Assembly: GCF_048269545.1 (NCBI RefSeq) | Contig: NZ_JBLXIJ010000002.1 | Span: 248,001-312,000, forward strand | Direction of reading: 5' to 3' | DNA from: Halpernia sp048269545 | GTDB lineage: Bacteria > Bacteroidota > Bacteroidia > Flavobacteriales > Weeksellaceae | DNA: 64,000 nt | Shown here: positions 33,203 through 41,814 of the stretch, piece after piece | Numbering within the stretch: the stretch's first letter is position 1 | How the letters are laid out: the number at the start of each line of letters is the position of its first letter | Made by a program: the position numbers and the translations under genes | The notes under the pieces: generated by a model | Seen by the model: only the letters and a program-made list of their open reading frames with translations | Databases searched by the model: none | What the model was told of the DNA's origin: nothing

Positions 33203-34768
33203 TTATCTCGCAATATTCACAGCTCTCGTTTCGCGAATAACAGTAATTTTTACTTGTCCTGGATAAGTCATTTCATTCTGGATTTTTTCAGAAATATCGT
33301 AAGACAATTGTGCGGCAACATCATCTGTTACTTTTCCGCTTTCAACCATTACACGAAGTTCTCTTCCTGCTTGAATTGCATACGCGCTGGAAACGCCATC
33401 AAAACTCAAAGCCGCTGCTTCTAAATCTTTCAACCTTTGAATGTAAGATTCTAAAACTTGTCTTCTCGCACCTGGTCTTGCTCCAGAAATTGCATCTGCA
33501 ACTTGAATAATTGGTGATAAAAGTGACGTCATTTCAATTTCGTCGTGATGCGCTCCAATTGCATTTATTACTTCCGCATTTTCGCCCAATCTTTCCGCCC
33601 ATTGCATTCCTAAAAGTGCGTGTGGAAGTTCAGATTCCTGTTCTGGAACTTTTCCTATATCGTGAAGCAAACCTGCGCGTTTTGCTAATTTTACATTTAA
33701 ACCTAATTCTGCTGCCATTGTTGCAGCAATATTTGCAACTTCTCTGGAGTGTTGCAATAAGTTTTGTCCGTAAGAAGAACGGAATTTCATTCTTCCCACC
33801 ACTTTTACCAATTCCGGATGAAGTCCGTGAATTCCTAAATCAATAACAGTTCTTTTCCCTACTTCAATAATTTCTTCTTCAATTTGCTTTTGCGTTTTTT
33901 CAACCACTTCTTCAATTCGCGCAGGGTGAATTCTTCCATCAGTCACTAATCTGTGCAAAGATAATCTTGCAATTTCTCTTCTAACCGGATCAAAACAAGA
34001 AAGTAAAATTGCTTCCGGAGTGTCATCTACAATGATTTCAACGCCCGTTGCAGCTTCTAAAGCTCGGATATTTCTACCTTCTCTACCGATAATTCTTCCT
34101 TTAATTTCATCGGATTCAATATTAAAAACAGACACAGAATTTTCAATCGCTTGCTCAGTTCCAATTCTTTGAATGGTTTGAATTACGATTTTTTTAGCTT
34201 CAGCTTTTGCATTTAATTGCGCTTCTGCCATTATGTTTTGAACATGCGCTTGTGCTTTAGTTTTGGCTTCCGCTTTCATTGCTTCTACCAATTCATTTTT
34301 CGCTTCTTCTGCAGAAAAATGCGCCACTTTTTCTAAAATTTCCACTTTTTGAGCAGTAATTTTATCCAGTTCTAATTGTTTTCTATCAATAATTTCAGAT
34401 TTTTTATCATATTCTGAAACTTTTCGTTCTAAATCTTTTTCTAATTTCCCAGTTTTGCTGAGTTCGTCATTTAGTTTTTGTTCTTTGTCTTTAATTCTGT
34501 TTTCAGAATCTTGCATTTTCTTTTCACGACTCTGGATATTTGCATCGTGTTCCGCTTTTAATTCTAAAAATTTTTCTTTGGCTTGAATATGTTTTTCTTT
34601 TTTAATTGCTTCTGCTTGCATTTTACTTTTTTCCAAAAGATTATCTGCATTTTTCTGTGCGTCTTGCAATAAAAAATTAGCTTTCGCATTCAGCGCGCTT
34701 TTATTATATAAAAACGCTGCAATTGCCCCAAAAATCAGGCAAATTACACCGACTATAATTGTTGTCAT
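33203..34768 (-). CDS. rny: Ribonuclease Y
   Basis: A 521-residue endoribonuclease of RNA turnover, anchored by an N-terminal helix (IIVGVICLIFGAIAAFLY, residues 4-21). A long charged coiled coil (about 25-205) is followed by a KH domain (GREGRNIRALEAATGVEI). The HD hydrolase domain with the metal pair in LLHDIGK and GAHHDEIE comes next. All parts are in the family order and length. The 6S-type RNA gene and zapA lie just upstream on the same strand. Confidence 0.96.
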   Translation of the reverse strand: MTTIIVGVICLIFGAIAAFLYNKSALNAKANFLLQDAQKNADNLLEKSKMQAEAIKKEKHIQAKEKFLELKAEHDANIQSREKKMQDSENRIKDKEQKLNDELSKTGKLEKDLERKVSEYDKKSEIIDRKQLELDKITAQKVEILEKVAHFSAEEAKNELVEAMKAEAKTKAQAHVQNIMAEAQLNAKAEAKKIVIQTIQRIGTEQAIENSVSVFNIESDEIKGRIIGREGRNIRALEAATGVEIIVDDTPEAILLSCFDPVRREIARLSLHRLVTDGRIHPARIEEVVEKTQKQIEEEIIEVGKRTVIDLGIHGLHPELVKVVGRMKFRSSYGQNLLQHSREVANIAATMAAELGLNVKLAKRAGLLHDIGKVPEQESELPHALLGMQWAERLGENAEVINAIGAHHDEIEMTSLLSPIIQVADAISGARPGARRQVLESYIQRLKDLEAAALSFDGVSSAYAIQAGRELRVMVESGKVTDDVAAQLSYDISEKIQNEMTYPGQVKITVIRETRAVNIAR

Positions 34769-34830
34769 TTATTTTTTAATTTATGTTAATGTTTGTAATA
34801 TATTTATTATAATATTTTTTAAATAAAAAA

Positions 34831-34995
34831 GCCTACAATAATTCTTTAGATGTAGAGTAAACTCCTAATCGACACGTTTTGAACTCATTTTCCCTGTCTG
34901 TAATCCGAAGTAAATCGGCGCGCCATTCCGGGAACATTCGCTCGTTAATTTAATAGTGTTGAGTTTACCTTAATGTGTTAGAACTATTGTAGGCA
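34831..34995 (-). ncRNA. ssrS: 6S-type RNA (6S-Flavo class)
   Basis: On the minus strand a 165-nt segment starts GCCTACAATA and ends TATTGTAGGC, which pair perfectly and close the molecule. A T6 tail follows, as at the end of a transcript. Further complementary stretches (GGTAAACTC with GAGTTTACT) flank an open central region, and a C/G-rich arm (CCCGGAATGGCGCGCC) lies near the apex. This is the long hairpin with a central bubble by which 6S RNA mimics open promoter DNA and binds RNA polymerase. A position next to zapA is the classic 6S neighbourhood. The region holds no ORF. Confidence 0.82.
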
Positions 34996-35017
34996 GATTT
35001 TTGCGGAAAAGAACAAT

Positions 35018-35305
35018 CTACTTTTCCAATCCTTCTAAAAGCTGATTTATTTTTTGCACCCGCTCTGTTGAAGTTTTAATATTTTCTTCTTTAGATAATC
35101 TTGCTACTTCTGCGTTGGTGCCCATTTTTAAAGCACACATTGCAATTGCATCTTGCTTATCTCTTACATCGAAGTTGGCTTCGAATTCTTTAATCATACT
35201 TTCAATCTGTTTTCCAACGCGCCGAAGTGTTTCTTCTTCTGCGGAGGGAACATTAAGCGGATAGGTTCTTCCTGCAATATTGATTGTAATTCTTCTTACA
35301 TCCAT
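35018..35305 (-). CDS. zapA: Cell division protein ZapA
   Basis: A 95-residue ZapA that cross-links FtsZ filaments at the division site. The N-terminal domain shows ITINIAGRTYPLNVP, followed by the helix EETLRRVGKQIESMIKEFE. A C-terminal coiled coil (NAEVARLSKEEN to the end) mediates dimers. Its start shares one base with the stop of an upstream coiled-coil gene (TAATG), so the two are translationally coupled. The 6S-type RNA begins right after its stop codon. Confidence 0.92.
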   Translation of the reverse strand: MDVRRITINIAGRTYPLNVPSAEEETLRRVGKQIESMIKEFEANFDVRDKQDAIAMCALKMGTNAEVARLSKEENIKTSTERVQKINQLLEGLEK

Positions 35306-35607
35306 TATAAACCGCTGTTTTGTAATTGCGCAATGCAGGTATCTACTTCTTTTACCAAACGATTAATGTGATTTTTCATCAACCGATTATGATCCGAATT
35401 CCCTGAAAGTGCTGAATAAAGTTTTATATTTTTCTGTTCTTCTGCTAATTCCTGATTTTTCTTGCGCTCTTCTTCGTATTTCTTTTTCATTTGCTCATAC
35501 TCCAAACTAAGTTCTGTAAATTGTTCATGCAAATTTTTATAATTCTTATGAAGATTTAGAACTTTTTTTTCTAAAACCGAAAAATTATTTTCTAAGTCTT
35601 GGAGCAT
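35305..35607 (-). CDS. Coiled-coil protein coupled to ZapA
   Basis: A 100-residue, highly charged protein. Residues 5-60 are an almost continuous coiled coil (LEKKVLNLHKNYKNLHEQ, YEEERKKNQELAEEQ). A conserved-looking tail HNRLMKNHINRLVKEVDTCIAQL follows. There is no signal or membrane segment. Overlap with zapA by one base and the similarity in build to the ZapB coiled coil suggest a Z-ring partner of ZapA. This is inference; sequence homology to ZapB is not claimed. Confidence 0.75.
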   Translation of the reverse strand: MLQDLENNFSVLEKKVLNLHKNYKNLHEQFTELSLEYEQMKKKYEEERKKNQELAEEQKNIKLYSALSGNSDHNRLMKNHINRLVKEVDTCIAQLQNSGL

Positions 35608-35693
35608 TTCAGGTTTTAATTCTAACTTTTAACAAAAATAGAAAATTTAAAATTCATAAACACTAAAATTGAATTCTTTTTGAATTTTAATTA

Positions 35694-35724
35694 CAAAAAA
35701 GAGATTTTAAAATTAAAATCTCTT
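35694..35724 (-). terminator. Terminator of the menG-porT operon
   Basis: On the minus strand AAGAGATTTTAA and TTAAAATCTCTT form a perfect 12-bp stem with a 2-base loop, followed by further T residues. It lies 24 bases after the porT stop. Confidence 0.8.
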
Positions 35725-35747
35725 AAATAAATTATTGTAAAAATTTT

Positions 35748-36533
35748 CTACTCAAACTTCAAAACAAATAGAAACGCTCTAGTTTGCATTGTAGAAATTG
35801 CTGCAGCCCAATAAGGCGGCGTTCCGGGATTATCTGAAACCAATTCATTATTGGTAAAAAATGTACCACGAAAAGCGGGAGTTAATTTAAATCTGGAGAA
35901 ATAAAATTGAATTCCAATTTCTGCAGTCCACCCAAAATTAGTAGAAGTACTTCTAAAAATTCCTTGTTGATTGTCATCTGTACTCGAACTATTGGATTGT
36001 AAATTCACAGAATAATTAATTCCAGCTGCTGCGTAAGGACGAGAATTGTACCATCGATCTCCGTGAAATTCTAACAATAAGGGAATATCTAAATAAGTAG
36101 ATTTCACTTTTCTGTATTTATCTGCGTCCGTTAAAGCTAAAGGTGTAAATGGTGGATTTGTAGTTGTTCCAGCTGAATATTTATCATTTGATTGTGTATC
36201 AAATGTTAAATCTCTATCTACAAATTGCAAACCTGGTTCTAATCGCAAATCAAAATTGTCATTCAAACGCATTCTTCCAATTAAACCGGCTCCAAAACTG
36301 TAATTTGTTTTACTTTGAACCAAGTTTCTTTGTCCGTCAATTCCATATTTTGGATCTAAAACTATTTTATAATCATATTGATTTGCGTTTAAGAAAAAGC
36401 CATAACTCAGTTTTTGGTCATCTACTCCTTCCAAATTATCCATCCGATCTTTGGTACGAAACAATTGCGCTTCAAAAAAATTTGTAGCAGTAAACGCCGA
36501 GACAATTAATAATTTTAGAAATAATTTATTCAT
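35748..36533 (-). CDS. porT: PorT-family outer membrane beta-barrel protein (type IX secretion)
   Basis: A 261-residue protein with an N-terminal signal peptide (LFLKLLIVSAFTATNFF) and a run of alternating hydrophobic strands. Examples are FDLRLEPGLQFV, YLDIPLLLEFHG, YAAAGINYSV and FGWTAEIGIQFYF. It ends in a final strand with aromatic Phe (AFLFVLKFE), typical of outer membrane barrels. PorT is needed for the Bacteroidota-specific type IX secretion system, and in flavobacteria it lies behind ubiE/menG as here. It overlaps that gene by one base and ends in a strong terminator. Confidence 0.85.
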   Translation of the reverse strand: MNKLFLKLLIVSAFTATNFFEAQLFRTKDRMDNLEGVDDQKLSYGFFLNANQYDYKIVLDPKYGIDGQRNLVQSKTNYSFGAGLIGRMRLNDNFDLRLEPGLQFVDRDLTFDTQSNDKYSAGTTTNPPFTPLALTDADKYRKVKSTYLDIPLLLEFHGDRWYNSRPYAAAGINYSVNLQSNSSSTDDNQQGIFRSTSTNFGWTAEIGIQFYFSRFKLTPAFRGTFFTNNELVSDNPGTPPYWAAAISTMQTRAFLFVLKFE

Positions 36534-37252
36534 TATTTTGTGGCTTTGTAAATTGTGGCAACACCCAAAGTTAATTTTTTATATTCTACTTTCTTAAAAC
36601 CTGTTTCAAGTAAAATATTTTTCATTTTTTCACCGAAAGGAAAAGCGTTTACAGAATCCGGCAAATAAGTATAAGCTCTTGTATCTTTTGAAACTAAGCG
36701 ACCAATCTGTGGTAAAATATTTTTAAAATAAAACATATAAAATGGCGCTAAAAAACCTTCTACTTTAGAAAATTCTAAAATAAAAACACTTTTATTTTCT
36801 TTTACCACTCTTCTAAGTTCTTCCAATCCTTTATTTAAATTTTCAAAATTGCGCACTCCAAAAGCAACGCAAACTGCATCAAATTTATTATCCTCAAAAG
36901 AAAGATTTTCTGCATCTCCTTTTATCATTTCAATTTCGGAAGCTAAATTAATATTTTTAATTTTGGTAATTCCAACGTTGAGCATTTGTTGAGAAAGATC
37001 GAGCCCAATCACTTTTGCGCCTGTTTCTTTCTGAACTGTAATTGCTAAATCACCCGTTCCTGTTGCGACATCTAAAACTAGTTTTGGATGATCTTCATTC
37101 ATCCATTTTACTAATTTGTTTCGCCAAAAAATATCAATTTTTAAAGATAAAACTCGGTTTAGTAAATCGTATTTTGGCGCAATGTTATCAAACATATCTT
37201 CTACTTCACGCTTTTTACCGGCATCTGTATTATAAGGAGTAACTGGTTTCAA
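36533..37252 (-). CDS. ubiE: Demethylmenaquinone methyltransferase
   Basis: A 239-residue UbiE/MenG enzyme performing the last C-methylation in menaquinone synthesis. Signature blocks are MFDNIAPKYDLLNRVLS, SAM motif DVATGTGD (61-68) and the C-terminal region VSKDTRAYTYLPDSV. The start appears to be a TTG at 37252: it gives the family N-terminus (KPVTPYN), no ATG lies upstream in frame, and the next Met is inside the MFDNIAP motif. It overlaps porT by one base (TAATG), forming a conserved flavobacterial pair. Confidence 0.94.
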   Translation of the reverse strand: MKPVTPYNTDAGKKREVEDMFDNIAPKYDLLNRVLSLKIDIFWRNKLVKWMNEDHPKLVLDVATGTGDLAITVQKETGAKVIGLDLSQQMLNVGITKIKNINLASEIEMIKGDAENLSFEDNKFDAVCVAFGVRNFENLNKGLEELRRVVKENKSVFILEFSKVEGFLAPFYMFYFKNILPQIGRLVSKDTRAYTYLPDSVNAFPFGEKMKNILLETGFKKVEYKKLTLGVATIYKATK

Positions 37253-37399
37253 ATTTATTTTTTGTTTTTTTAATTTTATCGCAAAAGCGCAAATTTTTTA
37301 TTATTATTTTTATTTAAGGCGCAATGACTTATTTTTCCGTTGAATTTTCGTTTTAACTACTTTTTATTTTGTAAAAGTTTATATTTAAAATCTTCAAAA

Positions 37400-37969
37400 T
37401 TAAAATTTATAGATTGATTTATAATAATTAATAAAATCTTGTTTTCTGAAAATTTTTGTGCGAGATTCTACGTCTGCAATGTTTTTTATAATTTCATCAA
37501 AATCTTCATCTACATTATAATAAAAATCGTCAGTATAGATTTTATTAAAATGTTTTGCGCCTCCTAAATATTTTTTACCGTCGATATCTAGAACACTTTG
37601 TGATTTCAATAAAGAGTCTTTGTTTAAATTATAACCGTAATATTGTTGATAAATATAGTAATCTTGATGCGCAATATTTAATAATCCTCTGATTTTTTTC
37701 ACCACAAAAGTAGAATCAAAAATGGGTTTTTTAGTAGCATCAAAAACAGCAATTTTATTATTACCTTTTTCTAAATTTACTTTTAGACGTTGTCCCGCTG
37801 CAATCACTTTTTCTGAATCATTATTAATTTTAAAATAGTAAGTATTTTGCGTAGGATTATCTACTAAATAATAATTTTGTTTGGCTAAAAAAAAGAAATA
37901 AATACCAAAAGCGAAAATTACCGCTAAAACCGAAATCACAAATCCTCTTGTAGCCGCATTGTTTTTCAT
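37400..37969 (-). CDS. Hypothetical membrane-anchored protein
   Basis: A 189-residue protein of no recognised family. A single hydrophobic helix at 9-28 (GFVISVLAVIFAFGIYFFFL) anchors it, leaving the rest outside the cytoplasm. The soluble part is rich in Asn, Lys and Tyr, with strand-like blocks (NTYYFKINNDSEKVIAAG, GNNKIAVFDATKKPIFDSTF) that resemble a small beta-sandwich. It stands alone between menG and a divergent KAS III-like gene. Spacers on both sides are 150-180 bases without features beyond the downstream promoter. Confidence 0.6.
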   Translation of the reverse strand: MKNNAATRGFVISVLAVIFAFGIYFFFLAKQNYYLVDNPTQNTYYFKINNDSEKVIAAGQRLKVNLEKGNNKIAVFDATKKPIFDSTFVVKKIRGLLNIAHQDYYIYQQYYGYNLNKDSLLKSQSVLDIDGKKYLGGAKHFNKIYTDDFYYNVDEDFDEIIKNIADVESRTKIFRKQDFINYYKSIYKF

Positions 37970-38098
37970 AAGAATTTATTTATTGTTTAAAATTTTATGC
38001 AATCCTCGAAATATAAATGCATGTTTGCAAATTTTTCAATAGCGATTTCATATCTTCTAAAATAAAGATTTTGCAAATTTAATAATAATTTGTTTAGT

Positions 38099-38127
38099 TT
38101 TGATTTTAATATAAATTCATAACTTTG
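38099..38127 (+). promoter_or_regulatory. Promoter of the KAS III-like gene
   Basis: TTTG at 38099-38102, a 17-base spacer and TAACTTTG at 38120-38127 match both elements of the Bacteroidota promoter. The start should be near 38131, about 20 bases before the ATG at 38152. Confidence 0.6.
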
Positions 38128-38151
38128 CTCCTCAAACATTTAGTTTAAAAA

Positions 38152-39228
38152 ATGCCGAATACCATTATTATAGGTTCAGGAAGTCACATTCCTGAAAGAA
38201 TTATTACAAAAGACCATTTTCTAAATTCAGAATTTTACTCAGACGACGGAGAACTTTTAACCAAAACAAATGCAGAAGTCATTGAGAAATTCGTAGAAAT
38301 TACAGAAATTGAAAACCGACGGTATATAAAAGATGGAGAACATAATTCTGATTTAGGACACAGAGCGGCAGAAGAAGCTATAAAAGATGCAAAGATTAAT
38401 CGAGAAGATTTAGATTATATTATTTACGCAAGTAATTTTGGTGAAGTTGATAAAAATGGAATGACCAATTTTATGCCGTCACTTTCTGCACGAGTAAAAA
38501 ATAAATTGGGAATAAAAAACAGAAATTGTGTTAATTATGATATGATTTTTGGTTGCCCAGGATGGGTTGAAGCGATGATTTTAGCCGATACTTTGGTAAA
38601 ATCTGGGAAAGCAAAACTGATTTTGGTTGTTGGAGCAGAAACTTTGAGCCGAGTTACCGATCCTTTTGACAGAAATAAAATGATATTTGCCGACGGAGCT
38701 GGAGCAGTTGTAGTAAAAGCAACAGACGAAAAAAATGTAGGAATAATTGCAGATAAAACAATTTGTGATAATGATTCTGAATTAATGTTTTTAGAAAATG
38801 CACCTTCTTTGAATAAAGCTTCAGATCAAAAAAAATTATACATCAGAATGCACGGCCGTAAAATTTACGAATATGCGCTGAAAAATGTTCCAGATGCAAT
38901 AAAGGAAACGATTGATTCTGCAAATTTAGGAATTGAAGATATTGATAAAATTCTAATCCATCAAGCCAATGCAAAAATGGATTATGCGATGATTTCAAGA
39001 TTATTCAAATTATATGGTAGAAAAGATTATGATCACGCCGTTTCACCAATGACAATTCAAGATTTTGGAAATTCTTCGGTTGCAACCGTTCCTACAATGT
39101 TTGATTTGATTAGCAAAGGAAAAATGAAAGACCAATCTTTTAAACCCGGTGGAAATATCGTTTTTGCTTCCGTTGGTGCAGGAATGAATATTAATGCAAT
39201 TGTGTATAGATTTCCTTTAAATAAATAA
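38152..39228 (+). CDS. Stand-alone KAS III (FabH-like) ketosynthase
   Basis: A 358-residue thiolase-fold condensing enzyme with Cys135 (FGCPGWVE), His270 (IHQANAKMD) and Asn307 (FGNSSVATVP), the KAS III triad. Its N-terminal half has an extended insertion (DDGELLTKTNAEVIEKFVEI), and GCPGW differs from the ACAG of housekeeping FabH. It is thus probably a specialised enzyme, for example for a lipid or secondary metabolite, rather than the primary fatty acid initiator. It overlaps the following metallophosphoesterase gene by one base, so the two may act together. No fab cluster surrounds it. Confidence 0.85.
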   Translation: MPNTIIIGSGSHIPERIITKDHFLNSEFYSDDGELLTKTNAEVIEKFVEITEIENRRYIKDGEHNSDLGHRAAEEAIKDAKINREDLDYIIYASNFGEVDKNGMTNFMPSLSARVKNKLGIKNRNCVNYDMIFGCPGWVEAMILADTLVKSGKAKLILVVGAETLSRVTDPFDRNKMIFADGAGAVVVKATDEKNVGIIADKTICDNDSELMFLENAPSLNKASDQKKLYIRMHGRKIYEYALKNVPDAIKETIDSANLGIEDIDKILIHQANAKMDYAMISRLFKLYGRKDYDHAVSPMTIQDFGNSSVATVPTMFDLISKGKMKDQSFKPGGNIVFASVGAGMNINAIVYRFPLNK

Positions 39229-40433
39229 TGCAAAAAAGAATTTTAATTATTACAGGACTTCTTTTCCTGTTAGAGTTTTACGTTTATCAAGCATTCAAAA
39301 CCCTTACAAATAATACTTGGCTTAGAATTTCTTACTGGGTAATAACCGTTTTAGTTTACGGACTTTTTCTTTATGAAGTTTTTAATTTTAAACGTTCAGA
39401 CCAGGATCAACAAAAAATTCAAATTATTGCGTCTGTTTTCGTCATTTTTATTTTGCCGAAAATTCTAATAATTCTCATGTTATTTATTGAAGATATTATT
39501 CGATTATTTAATTTAGGAATCAGCTATGTAAGCTCCTCTCCTACACATTATCCTGAAAGAAGAAAATTTATTTCACTTCTCGGTTTAGGTTCTGCCGCTT
39601 TACTTTCTTATGCTTTTATTGATGGAATTATTTTTGGAAAATACCGTCATAATGTACGAAAAGTAAAAATTAAAATTGCCAATTTACCTGCAAGTTTTAA
39701 AGGTTACAAAGTCTTGCAAATTTCAGACGTTCACAGTGGAAGTTTTTTCCATCCAGAAAAATTACAACATGCGGTAGATTTAATTAATGAGCAAAACGCA
39801 GATTTAGTTTTATTTACGGGCGACATGGTAAATAATTTTGCTGAAGAATTTGAACCATTTGTTTCTTTGTTTAAAACCATAAAATCTAAGGATGGAAAAC
39901 TTTCAATTCTTGGTAATCATGATTATGGAGATTATGCAGATTGGTTATCTCCAGAAGAAAAAGCGAAAAATATTCCGAAATTAATTGAATTTCAAAAGCA
40001 AGCAGGTTTTGAAATGCTTCGAAATGAAAATCGAATAATTGAAAAAAACGGAGAAAAATTATATATTATAGGTGTAGAAAATTGGGGCATAAAACCATTT
40101 CCACAATACGGCGATTTAGATAAAGCTTCGCAAGGAATTCCGCCAGAAGCGGCAAAAATATTAATGAGTCATGATCCAACGCATTTTGATTATGTTGTGA
40201 AAAAACATCCCTCAAATGTGCAATTGACACTTTCTGGACATACGCACGGAATGCAATTTGGAATAGATTTAAAAAATTATCGATGGTCTCCCGTAAAATA
40301 TAAATACCCGAAATGGGCAGATTTATATGAAAGTGAAGACAAATATCTTTACGTAAACAGAGGTTTTGGTGTCATCGGTTATCCGGGAAGAGTTGGAATT
40401 GATCCGGAAATTACTTTATTTGAGTTGAATTAA
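39228..40433 (+). CDS. Membrane-anchored metallophosphoesterase
   Basis: A 401-residue protein. About 125 N-terminal residues hold several hydrophobic segments (IITGLLFLLEFYVYQAF, VIFILPKILIILMLFI and others). A calcineurin-like phosphoesterase domain follows with ISDVHSGSFF, LFTGDMVNNF, ILGNHDYGDY and LSGHTHGMQFG, the full metal-ligand set. It resembles YkuE/YaeI-type membrane phosphodiesterases, some of which cleave lipid A intermediates. The start overlaps the KAS III-like stop (TAATG). A 294-bp gene-free region follows. Confidence 0.9.
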   Translation: MQKRILIITGLLFLLEFYVYQAFKTLTNNTWLRISYWVITVLVYGLFLYEVFNFKRSDQDQQKIQIIASVFVIFILPKILIILMLFIEDIIRLFNLGISYVSSSPTHYPERRKFISLLGLGSAALLSYAFIDGIIFGKYRHNVRKVKIKIANLPASFKGYKVLQISDVHSGSFFHPEKLQHAVDLINEQNADLVLFTGDMVNNFAEEFEPFVSLFKTIKSKDGKLSILGNHDYGDYADWLSPEEKAKNIPKLIEFQKQAGFEMLRNENRIIEKNGEKLYIIGVENWGIKPFPQYGDLDKASQGIPPEAAKILMSHDPTHFDYVVKKHPSNVQLTLSGHTHGMQFGIDLKNYRWSPVKYKYPKWADLYESEDKYLYVNRGFGVIGYPGRVGIDPEITLFELN

Positions 40434-40443
40434 ATTTAACCAC

Positions 40444-40514
40444 AGAGTCAAAAAGTTTTATTTTTTTAACGTCTAAATTATTGCGCTTTAAAGTCTAAAA
40501 AAATAAAACACTCT
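40444..40514. repeat. Long palindrome after the metallophosphoesterase gene
   Basis: GTTTTATTTTTTTA (40455-40468) and TAAAAAAATAAAAC (40496-40509) are perfect inverted repeats of 14 bp. They are flanked by AGAGT (40444-40448) and ACTCT (40510-40514), which also pair. The whole can fold into a 71-nt hairpin with a 27-base loop. It could end transcription of the upstream gene, but the tail after the stem is not T-rich, so a repeat element is the better label. Confidence 0.6.
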
Positions 40515-40727
40515 TAGTAAAATTTGGCATATTTTATAACACAAATTTCACAAAAATAATTTTTAAGCGACAAAAATAACACAAATTTGAAATCCTTAAA
40601 ATTAGAAAAAAAGCTTTTATTAGAGTTTGTCAGTTTTAAATCGCAATCTTTGCGTTCATTGCGTGAAAAATCTTAGCGGCTTTGCGTGAAAAGTTTATAT
40701 TTCTACAAAAACTATAAAATTAATTTA
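40515..40727. other. Gene-free spacer with recurring low-complexity words
   Basis: No ORF of coding character is seen. The stretch contains near-direct repeats of ACACAAATTT (about 40542 and 40580). A block at about 40640-40690 reads like a run of related words (ATCTTTGCGTTCATTGCG, TCTTAGCGGCTTTGCGTG). I recall similar blocks as common in Bacteroidota spacers; their function is unknown. Confidence 0.5.
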
Positions 40728-41684
40728 TTATTTCTGAAGTTTCTTTCGTAAATTTTTCAGCATATTTTTCGTCATTTCAGAAATACCGAATTTATAATCT
40801 AAATCCCAATCTTTTTTTGCTAAAGAATCATCAATGGAAGCTGGCCAAGAATCTGCAATTTTTTGTCGGAAATCTGGCTCATAAGTAATTTCAAATTCAG
40901 GGATTTCTTTTTTAATTTCTGCTGCTAATTCTTCCGGTGTAAAAGACATTCCGCCTAAATTATAAGACGAATGAATGCTTAAATTTTCTTTCGGAGCTGC
41001 CATTAATTTTAAAGTCGCGTTAATTGCATCGTCCATATAAAGCATCGGCATTGCTGTATTTTCTGAGATAAAACTTGTATATTTTTTTTCTTCTAATGCT
41101 TCATAAAAGATTTCAACGGCATAATCTGTAGTTCCGCCTCCTGCAGGAGTTTTCCAAGAAATTAAACCAGGATATCTTATACTTCTTACATCTACTCTAT
41201 ATTTATCAAAATAATATTCACACCATTTTTCGCCCGCCATTTTAGAAATTCCATAAACAGTTGTTGGATTTAAAACAACATCTTGACCAACATTTTCTTT
41301 GGGAATTCCCTTTCCAAAAACCGCGATTGAACTTGGCCAAAATATTTTAGAAATTAAACCTTCTTTTGCAAATTCACAAAAATTAAGTAATGGTTCTAAA
41401 TTTAATTTCCATGCAAAAAGTGGCTGTTTTTCAGACGTTCCAGAAAGTAGAGAAGCCAGATGATAAACTGTAGTGATATCATAATCTTTTATGACTTGCT
41501 TTACCAACTGCGTGTTTGTAACATCCATTCTTTCATAATAACCTGCAGAAGTTAAATCTTTTTGCCATCTGTCTAAACCAGAAGCAACTACATTTTCTGC
41601 GCTGTGTATTTCTACCAAACGATTGGTAAGCTCCGTTCCAATTTGTCCTAAAGCGCCTGTAATAAGAATTTTTTCTGTTGTCAT
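40728..41684 (-). CDS. L-threonine 3-dehydrogenase, short-chain (epimerase-like) type
   Basis: A 318-residue extended SDR starting at the ATG at 41684 (MTTEKILITGALGQIG). A TTG 21 bases upstream would run across the promoter and is rejected. The glycine loop GALGQIG, Tyr-X3-Lys in YGISKMAGEK, and the substrate segment KTPAGGGTTDYAVEIFY match the L-threonine dehydrogenases described from Flavobacterium and archaea. These oxidise threonine to 2-amino-3-oxobutyrate. The kbl lyase is not adjacent. Sugar epimerase activity is less likely given that substrate loop. Confidence 0.85.
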   Translation of the reverse strand: MTTEKILITGALGQIGTELTNRLVEIHSAENVVASGLDRWQKDLTSAGYYERMDVTNTQLVKQVIKDYDITTVYHLASLLSGTSEKQPLFAWKLNLEPLLNFCEFAKEGLISKIFWPSSIAVFGKGIPKENVGQDVVLNPTTVYGISKMAGEKWCEYYFDKYRVDVRSIRYPGLISWKTPAGGGTTDYAVEIFYEALEEKKYTSFISENTAMPMLYMDDAINATLKLMAAPKENLSIHSSYNLGGMSFTPEELAAEIKKEIPEFEITYEPDFRQKIADSWPASIDDSLAKKDWDLDYKFGISEMTKNMLKNLRKKLQK

Positions 41685-41702
41685 ATATTGTTTTATGCAT
41701 CG

Positions 41703-41710
41703 CAAATTTA
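41703..41710 (-). promoter_or_regulatory. -7 box of the threonine dehydrogenase gene
   Basis: On the minus strand TAAATTTG matches TAnnTTTG and ends 18 bases before the ATG at 41684. This supports the shorter start of the gene. Confidence 0.5.
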
Positions 41711-41788
41711 ATAAAATTTAAGTTTCTAAAAAATAATGATAAGATTTAAATTAAAGGAATTTTTAAAAATTAATTAATCTTGATTTGC

Positions 41789-41796
41789 TACTTTTG
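41789..41796 (+). promoter_or_regulatory. -7 box of the GNAT gene
   Basis: TACTTTTG is a perfect TAnnTTTG match, 18 bases before the ATG at 41815. No well-spaced -33 element is seen. Confidence 0.45.
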
Positions 41797-41814
41797 AAAT
41801 ATAAAAATTAAAAA

